Source: Pisaster brevispinus
Taxonomy: Eukaryota; Echinodermata; Asteroidea; Forcipulatida; Asteriidae
Assembly: GCA_023634235.1 (NCBI GenBank)
Contig: JAMKCF010000019.1
Coordinates: forward strand, 248,001 to 312,000
Direction of reading: 5' to 3'
Length of the DNA stretch: 64,000 bases
Under the pieces are notes generated by a model. That model worked only from the letters and a program-made list of their open reading frames with translations. It had not been told where the DNA came from and did not search any database. This document shows positions 56,717 through 64,000 of this stretch, in pieces. Positions within the stretch are counted from its first letter, which is position 1. Each line of letters starts with the position of its first letter. The position numbers and the translations under genes were made by a program.

Positions 56717-59287
56717 CTGTAAAGCCCGTTTCAAGGGCTCCCTCTCCCGTGAGTTTAGGGTCGCTGACGATTCTGTAGGCGAGGCGAGCGGCCTGGATGT
56801 TAGGCCCACCCCTTAGAGAAATAGGAAAACAAAAACCAGGGGTAATGGCCCAAAATAAAAGTGCGGTGATTTTGGGAATAAGTCCCGATCTAGGATGGCT
56901 AGAGAGATGATTTTTTTACCTGACTCTGCCTTAGGTATCCCTGCATCCGAAAATTAGACTTTTACGGCCGTTGCGGGCAGGCTTCACACCGGAAAAGACC
57001 AGCAAGCGGGGACACTCCGAAAGCCCCGCAAAACATCAACGTGATTTTGCTGTAAAAAGACACAAATACAAAATAAGGAGGGTCACATCACCCCCAGGGC
57101 AATATCGAATCTGCACAATTTTAGTACCACTGTAAAGCCCGTTTCAAGGGCTCCCTCTCCCGTGAGTTTGGGGTTGCTGACGATTCTGTAGGCGAGGCGA
57201 GCGGCCTGGATGTTAGGCCCACCCCTTAGATATAGGAAAACAAAAACCAGGGGTAATGGCCCAAAATAAAAGTGCGGTGATTTTGGGAATAAGTCCCGAT
57301 CTAGGATGGCTAGAGAGATGATTTTTTTACCTGACTCTGCCTTAGGTATCCCTGCATCCGAAAATTAGACTTTTACGGCCGTTGCGGGCAGGCTTCACAC
57401 CGGAAAAGACCAGCAAGCGGGGACACTCCGAAAGCCCCCCAAAACATCAACTTGATTTTGCTGTAAAAAGACACAAATACAAAATAAGGAGGGTCACATC
57501 ACCCCCAAGGCAATATCGAATCTGCACAATTTTAGTACCACTGTAAAGCCCGTTTCAAGGGCTCCCCCTCCCGTGAGTTTGGGGTTGCTGACGATTCTGT
57601 AGGCGAGGCGAGCGGCCTGGATGTAAGGCCTACCCCTAAGAAAAATTGAAAAAAAAAAAAAAAAAAAAAAACCCAGAAGCAAGGTCGTGCCGGCAGGGGT
57701 CAAGGCCCAAAATAAAAGTGCGGTGAATTTGGGAATAACTCCCGATCTAGGAGGGCTAGAGGGATGATTTTTTGGCCTGACTCTGCCTTAGGTATCCCTG
57801 CATCCGAAAATTAGACTTTTACGGCCGTTGCGGGCAGGCTTCACACCGGAAAAGACCAGCAAGCGGGGACACTCCGAAAGCCCCGCAAAACATCAACGTG
57901 ATTTTGCTGTAAAAAGACACAAATACAAAATAAGGAGGGTCACATCACACCCAGGGCAATATCGAATCTGCACAATTTTAGTACCACTGTAAAGCCCGTT
58001 TCAAGGGCTCCCTCTCCCGTGAGTTTGGGGTCGCTGACGATTCTGTAGGCGAGGCGAGCGGCCTAGATGTTAGGCCCACCCCTTAGAGAAATAGGAAAAC
58101 AAAAACCAGGGGTAATGGCCCAAAATAAAAGTGCGGTGATTTTGGGAATAAGTCCCGATCTAGGAGGGCTAGAGAGATGATTTTTTTACCTGACTCTGCC
58201 TTAGGTATCCCTGCATCCGAAAATTAGACTTTTACGGCCGTTGCGGGCAGGCTTCACACCGGAAAAGACCAGCAAGAGGGGACACTCCGAAAGCCCCCCA
58301 AAACATCAACTTGATTTTGCTGTAAAAAGACACAAATACAAAATAAGGAGGGTCACATCACCCCCAGGGCAATATCGAATCTGCACAATTTTAGTACCAC
58401 TGTAAAGCCCGTTTCAAGGGCTCCCTCTCCCGTGAGTTTGGGGTCGCTGACGATTCTGTAGGCGAGGCGAGCGGCCTGGATGTTAGGCCTACCCCTAAGA
58501 AAAATTGAAAAAAAAAAAAAAAAAAAAACCCAGAAGCAAGGTCGTGCCGGCAGGGGTCATGGCCCAAAATAAAAGTGCGGTGAATTTGGGAATAACTCCC
58601 GATCTAGGAGGGCTAGAGGGATGATTTGTTGGCCTGACTCTGCCTTAGGTATCCCTGCATCCGAAAATTAGACTTTTACGGCCGTTGCGGGCAGGCTTCA
58701 CACCAGAAAAGACCAGCAAGCGGGGACACTCCGAAAGCCCCCCAAAACATCAACTTGATTTTGCTGTAAAAAGACACAAATACAAAATAAGGAGGGTCAC
58801 ATCACCCCCAGGGCAATATCGAATCTGCACAATTTTAGTACCACTGTAAAGCCCGTTTCAAGGGCTCCCTCTCCCGTGAGTTTGGGGTCGCTGACGATTC
58901 TGTAGGCGAGGCGAGCGGCCTGGATGTTAGGCCTACCCCTAAGAAAAATTGAAAAAAAACAAAAAAAAAAAACCCAGAAGCAAGGTCGTGCCGGCAGGGG
59001 TCATGGCCCAAAATAAAAGTGCGGTGAATTTGGGAATAACTCCCGATCTAGGAGGGCTAGAGGGATGATTTTTTGGCCTGACTCTGCCTTAGGTATCCTT
59101 GCATCCGAAAATTAGACTTTTACGGCCGTTGCGGGCAGGCTTCACACCGGAAAAGACCAGCAAGCGGGGACACTCCGAAAGCCCCGCAAAACATCAACGT
59201 GATTTTGCTGTAAAAAGACACAAATACAAAATAAGGAGGGTAACATCACCCCCAGGGCAATATCGAATCTGCACAATTTTAGTACCA
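56717..59287 (+). repeat. Array segment: A-A-B-A-B-B
   Basis: Unit starts are 56717 (A), 57130 (A, 411 bp), 57541 (B), 57987 (A), 58400 (B) and 58844 (B). The first two share CTAGGATGGCTAG; the second lost two bases (CCTTAGATATAGG). No gene is seen. Confidence 0.92.
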
Positions 59288-62200
59288 CTGTAAAGCCCGT
59301 TTCAAGGGCTCCCTTTCCCGTGAGTTTGGGGTCGCTGACGATTCTGTAGGCGAGGCGAGCGGCCTGGATGTTAGGCCCACCCCTTAGAGAAATAGGAAAA
59401 CAAAAACCAGGGGTAATGGCCCAAAATAAAAGTGCGGTGATTTTGGGAATAAGTCCCGATCTAGGAGGGCTAGAGAGATATTTTTTTTACCTGACTCTGC
59501 CTTAGGTATCCCTGCATCCGAAAATTAGACTTTTACGGCCGTTGCGGGCAGGCTTCACACCGGAAAAGACCAGCAAGTGGGGACACTCCGAAAGCCCCCC
59601 AAAACATCAACTTGATTTTGCTGTAAAAAGACACAAATACAAAATAAGGAGGGTCACATCACCCCCAGGGCAATATCGAATCTGCACAATTTTAGTACCA
59701 CTGTAAAGCCCGTTTCAAGGGCTCCCTCTCCCGTGAGTTTAGGGTCGCTGACGATTCTGTAGGCGAGGCGAGCGGCCTGGATGTTAGGCCTACCCCTAAG
59801 AAAAATTAAAAAAAAAAAAAAAAAAAAAACCCAGAAGCAAGGTCGTGCCGGCAGGGGTCATGGCCCAAAATAAAAGTGCGGTGAATTTGAGAATAAGTCC
59901 CGATCTAGGAGGGCTAGAGAGATGATTTTTTTACCTGACTCTGCCTTAGGTATCCCTGCAACCGAAAATTAGTCTTTTACGGCCGTTGCGGGCAGGCTTC
60001 ACACCGGAAAAGACCAGCAAGCGGGGACACTCCGAAAGCCCCGCAAAACATCAACGTGATTTTGCTGTAAAAAGACACAAATACAAAATAAGGAGGGTAA
60101 CATCACCCCCAGGGCATTATCGAATCTGCACAATTTTAGTACCACTGTAAAGCCCGTTTCAAGGGCTCCCTTTCCCGTGAGTTTGGGGTCGCTGACGATT
60201 CTGTAGGCGAGGCGAGCGGCCTGGATGTTAGGCCCACCCCTTAGAGAAATAGGAAAACAAAAACCAGGGGTAATGGCCCAAAATAAAAGTGCGGTGATTT
60301 TGGGAATAAGTCCCGATCTAGGAGGGCTAGAGAGATATTTTTTTTACCTGACTCTGCCTTAGGTATCCCTGCATCCGAAAATTAGACTTTTACGGCCGTT
60401 GCGGGCAAGCTTCACACCGGAAAAGACCAGCAAGCGGGGACACTCCGAAAGCCCCCCAAAACATCAACTTGATTTTGCTGTAAAAAGACACAAATACAAA
60501 ATAAGGAGGGTCACATCACCCCCAGGGCAATATCGAATCTGCACAATTTTAGTACCACTGTAAAGCCCGTTTCAAGGGCTCCCTCTCCCGTGAGTTTAGG
60601 GTCGCTGACGATTCTGTAGGCGAGGCGAGCGGCCTGGATGTTAGGCCTACCCCTAAGAAAAATTGAAAAAAAAAAAAAAAAAAAAAAAAACCCAGAAGCA
60701 AGGTCGTGCCGGCAGGGGTCATGGCCCAAAATAAAAGTGCGGTGAATTTGAGAATAAGTCCCGATCTAGGAGGGCTAGAGAGATGATTTTTTTACCTGAC
60801 TCTGCCTTAGGTATCCCTGCATCCGAAAATTAGACTTTTACGGCCGTTGCGGGCAGGCTTCACACCGGAAAAGACCAGCAAGCGGGGACACTCCGAAAGC
60901 CCCGCAAAACATCAACGTGATTTTGCTGTAAAAAGACACAAATACAAAATAAGGAGGGTAACATCACCCCCAGGGCAATATCGAATCTGCACAATTTTAG
61001 TACCACTGTAAAGCCCGTTTCAAGGGCTCCCTTTCCCGTGAGTTTGGGGTCGCTGACGATTCTGTAGACGAGGCGAGCGGCCTGGATGTTAGGCCCACCC
61101 CTTAGAGAAATAGGAAAACAAAAACCAGGGGTAATGGCCCAAAATAAAAGTGCGGTGATTTTGGGAATAAGTCCCGATCTAGGAGGGCTAGAGAGAGATT
61201 TTTTTTACCTGACTCTGCCTTAGGTATCCCTGCATCCGAAAATTAGACTTTTACGGCCGTTGCGGGCAGGCTTCACACCGGAAAAGACCAGCAAGTGGGG
61301 ACACTCCGAAAGCCCCCCAAAACATCAACTTGATTTTGCTGTAAAAAGACACAAATACAAAATAAGGAGGGTCACATCACCCCCAGGGCAATATCGAATC
61401 TGCACAATTTTAGTACCACTGTAAAGCCCGTTTCAAGGGCTCCCTCTCCCGTGAGTTTAGGGTCGCTGACGATTCTGTAGGCGAGGCGAGCGGCCTGGAT
61501 GTTAGGCCTACCCCTAAGAAAAATTGAAAAAAAAAAAAAAACAAAAAAAAACCCAGAAGCAAGGTCGTGCCGGCAGGGGTCATGGCCCAAAATAAAAGTG
61601 CGGTGAATTTGAGAATAAGTCCCGATCTAGGAGGGCTAGAGAGATGATTTTTTTACCTGACTCTGCCTTAGGTATCCCTGCATCCGAAAATTAGACTTTT
61701 ACGGCCGTTGCGGGCAGGCTTCACACCGGAAAAGACCAGCAAGCGGGGACACTCCGAAAGCCCCGCAAAACATCAACGTGATTTTGCTGTAAAAAGACAC
61801 AAATACAAAATAAGGAGGGTAACATCACCCCCAGGGCAATATCGAATCTGCACAATTTTAGTACCACTGTAAAGCCCGTTTCAAGGGCTCCCTTTCCCGT
61901 GAGTTTGGGGTCGCTGACGATTCTGTAGGCGAGGCGAGCGGCCTGGATGTTAGGCCCACCCCTTAGAGAAATAGGAAAACAAAAACCAGGGGTAATGGCC
62001 CAAAATAAAAGTGCGGTGATTTTGGGAATAAGTCCCGATCTAGGAGGGCTAGAGAGATATTTTTTTTACCTGACTCTGCCTTAGGTATCCCTGCATCCGA
62101 AAATTAGACTTTTACGGCCGTTGCGGGCAGGCTTCACACCGGAAAAAAACCAGCAAGCGGGGACACTCCGAAAGCCCCCCAAAACATCAACTTGATTTTG

Positions 62201-64000
62201 CTGTAAAAAGACACACATACAAAATAAGGAGGGTCACATCACCCCCAGGGCAATATCGAATCTGCACAATTTTAGTACCACTGTAAAGCCCGTTTCAAGG
62301 GCTCCCTCTCCCGTGAGTTTAGGGTCGCTGACGATTCTGTAGGCGAGGCGAGCGGCCTGGATGTTAGGCCTACCCCTAAGAAAAATTGAAAAAAAAACCA
62401 AAAAAAAAAAAACCCAGAAGCAAGGTCGTGCCGGCAGGGGTCATGGCCCAAAATAAAAGTGCGGTGAATTTGGGAATAAGTCCCGATCTAGGAGGGCTAG
62501 AGAGATATTTTTTTTACCTGACTCTGCCTTAGGTATCCCTGCATCCGAAAATTAGACTTTTACGGCCGTTGCGGGCAGGCTTCACACCGGAAAAGACCAG
62601 CAAGTGGGGACACTCCGAAAGCCCCCCAAAACATCAACTTGATTTTGCTGTAAAAAGACACAAATACAAAATAAGGAGGGTCACATCACCCCCAGGGCAA
62701 TATCGAATCTGCACAATTTTAGTACCACTGTAAAGCCCGTTTCAAGGGCTCCCTCTCCCGTGAGTTTAGGGTCGCTGACGATTCTGTAGGCGAGGCGAGC
62801 GGCCTGGATGTTAGGCCTACCCCTAAGAAAAATTTAAAAAAAAAAAAAAAAAAAACCCAGAAGCAAGGTCGTGCCGGCAGGGGTCATGGCCCAAAATAAA
62901 AGTGCGGTGAATTTGAGAATAAGTCCCGATCTAGGAGGGCTAGAGAGATGATTTTTTTACCTGACTCTGCCTTAGGTATCCCTGCAACCGAAAATTAGTC
63001 TTTTACGGCCGTTGCGGGCAGGCTTCACACCGGAAAAGACCAGCAAGCGGGGACACTCCGAAAGCCCCGCAAAACATCAACGTGATTTTGCTGTAAAAAG
63101 ACACAAATACAAAATAAGGAGGGTAACATCACCCCCAGGGCAATATCGAATCTGCACAATTTTAGTACCACTGTAAAGCCCGTTTCAAGGGCTCCCTTTC
63201 CCGTGAGTTTGGGGTCGCTGACGATTCTGTAGGCGAGGCGAGCGGCCTGGATGTTAGGCCCACCCCTTAGAGAAATAGGAAAACAAAAACCAGGGGTAAT
63301 GGCCCAAAATAAAAGTGCGGTGATTTTGGGAATAAGTCCCGATCTAGGAGGGCTAGAGAGATGATTTTTTTACCTGACTCTGCCTTAGGTATCCCTGCAT
63401 CCGAAAATTAGACTTTTACGGCCGTTGCGGGCAGGCTTCACACCGGAAAAGACCAGCAAGCGGGGACACTCCGAAAGCCCCCCAAAACATCAACTTGATT
63501 TTGCTGTAAAAAGACACAAATACAAAATAAGGAGGGTCACATCACCCCCAGGGCAATATCGAATCTGCACAATTTTAGTACCACTGTAAAGCCCGTTTCA
63601 AGGGCTCCCTCTACCGTGAGTTTAGGGTCGCTGACGATTCTGTAGGCGAGGCGAGCGGCCTGGATGTTAGGCCTACCCCTAAGAAAAATTGAAAAAAAAA
63701 ACAAAAAAAAAAAAAACCCAGAAGCAAGGTCGTGCCGGCAGGGGTCATGGCCCAAAATAAAAGTGCGGTGAATTTGAGAATAAGTCCCGATCTAGGAGGG
63801 CTAGAGAGATGATTTTTTTACCTGACTCTGCCTTAGGTATCCCTGCATCCGAAAATTAGACTTTTACGGCCGTTGCGGGCAGGCTTCACACCGGAAAAGA
63901 CCAGCAAGCGGGGACACTCCGAAAGCCCCGCAAAACATCAACGTGATTTTGCTGTAAAAAGACACAAATACAAAATAAGGAGGGTAACATCACCCCCAGG
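59288..64000 (+). repeat. Recently amplified A-B dimers (857-861 bp period)
   Basis: Unit starts are 59288 (A), 59701 (B), 60145 (A), 60558 (B), 61006 (A), 61419 (B), 61867 (A), 62281 (B), 62728 (B), 63171 (A) and 63584 (B, cut). Markers are GGCTCCCTTTCCCG with GAGATATTTTTTTTACC in A, and GAGTTTAGGGTCGC, TTTGAGAATAAGTCCC and GGAGGGTAACATC in B. The B units carry an A-type centre between B-type flanks. At 62281 a B left half is joined to an A right half (GAGATATTTTTTTTACC), so one A-B crossover deleted part of a dimer. Confidence 0.94.

Larger units (their letters stand above)
1..64000 (+). repeat. Satellite DNA array, 149 head-to-tail units of ~413 bp (A) and ~445 bp (B)
   Basis: The word CTGTAAAGCCC (or a one-base variant) recurs every ~413 or ~445 bp from base 1 to the end, always on the plus strand. 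Between recurrences the sequence is the same repeat with scattered substitutions, so the array is a tandem satellite. The main blocks common to all units are a GC-rich part (GAGGCGAGCGGCCTGG), a type-specific A-rich part, the word CCCAAAATAAAAGTGCGGTG, a central part with ATCCGAAAATTAGAC and the palindrome ACGGCCGT, and a right part ending GGGCAATATCGAATCTGCAC. No unrelated sequence interrupts it. By manual count 61 units are ordinary A, 72 are B and 16 are rearranged. The array extends past both window edges. The satellite name and host are unknown to me. Confidence 0.98.

Noticed and set aside
1..64000. CENP-B box
   Set aside because: I looked for TTCGNNNNANNCGGG on both strands. TTCG occurs (for example in TTTTCGGATGCAGG and CTTTCGGAGTG on the minus strand) but the spacing and CGGG half do not fit in the consensus.
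1..64000. tRNA- or 5S-derived repeat (polymerase III promoter)
   Set aside because: TATCGAATCTG weakly resembles a B box, but I find no matching A box at a suitable distance and no cloverleaf; it matches about 7 of 10 positions, as chance allows.
1..64000. SINE or processed pseudogene tandem array, because of the A-tract
   Set aside because: The A-tract is internal to the unit, has no target-site duplications and is absent from type A. The units are head-to-tail with no flanking sequence.
1..64000. CRISPR array
   Set aside because: Units are over 400 bp with no spacer-like unique sequence between short repeats.
1..64000. Bacterial operons, ribosome binding sites and terminators (GGAGG in AATAAGGAGGGTCAC)
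   Set aside because: The GGAGG word recurs once per unit without a following start codon and gene; nothing else suggests a prokaryotic origin.
1..64000. Strong hairpins, such as AGCCC-GTTTCAA-GGGCT and GGGA-ATAAG-TCCC
   Set aside because: Stems are only four to five base pairs; too weak to call a structured element from sequence alone.
1..64000. Inverted units or a strand switch in the array
   Set aside because: All 149 anchor words are on the plus strand; I found no reverse-complement unit.

Overview
The whole window is one uninterrupted head-to-tail satellite DNA array. I split it by eye at the conserved word CTGTAAAGCCC and count 149 consecutive units, the last cut by the window end. Every unit lies in the same orientation. 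I see no host gene, transposon, rRNA or tRNA gene, CRISPR array or telomeric repeat anywhere. Long homogeneous arrays with unequal-crossover scars, a long A-tract in every second or third unit and higher-order repeats point to a eukaryotic (peri)centromeric, subtelomeric or other heterochromatic block. I do not recognise the satellite family and cannot name the organism.

There are two unit types. Type A (61 ordinary copies, almost always 411-414 bp) carries CCACCCCTTAGAGAAATAGG, then a short A-rich stretch, and later TTTTTTTACCTGACTC. Type B (72 copies, about 432-456 bp) carries CTACCCCTAAGAAAAATTG, a long A-tract of variable length, about 20 bp absent from A (including GCAAGGTCGTGCCGGC), and later GATTTTTTGGCCTGACTC. 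The other 16 units are rearranged: a 568-bp A composite, five B+partial-A composites (539-542 bp), three A/B units with a 75-bp deletion (337-338 bp), three truncated B units (192-197 bp) and four A units with a 63-bp internal duplication (476 bp).

Layout. 1-2568 mixed A/B. 2569-5742 and 5743-10000 are two related blocks, the first lacking about 1.08 kb and carrying a scar of GATTTTGGG copies. 10001-14695 mixed, with an 859-bp A-B duplication. 14696-17936 is a 1229-bp higher-order repeat. 17937-18759 A pair. 18760-22324 eight B units in a row. 22325-26162 mixed. 26163-27976 is a 1.81-kb higher-order unit that reappears about 26.9 kb away. 27977-33096 mixed. 33097-34808 is an 856-bp near-identical duplication. 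34809-37005 mostly B. 37006-39844 is a heavily rearranged block. 39845-44621 mixed. 44622-48060 is a 1719-bp duplication of A-B-A-B. 48061-53091 mixed with two composites. 53092-56716 holds two copies of the 1.81-kb unit. 56717-59287 mixed. 59288-64000 consists of recently amplified A-B dimers (857-861 bp).

No gene can be supported. The many 60-130-codon reading frames are the same minus-strand stretch of the repeat seen again and again; they contain a translated poly(T) tract and open or close as that tract changes length. The most unusual signal is that the minus strand of each A unit looks like a small exon-intron arrangement (polypyrimidine-AG, 130-nt segment, CAG|GTAAAA, 108-nt putative intron ending in polypyrimidine-TAAG), while B has lost the GT donor but gained a stronger polypyrimidine tract. 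This suggests either an origin from a gene fragment or a satellite whose transcripts could be spliced; it is an inference from motifs only.
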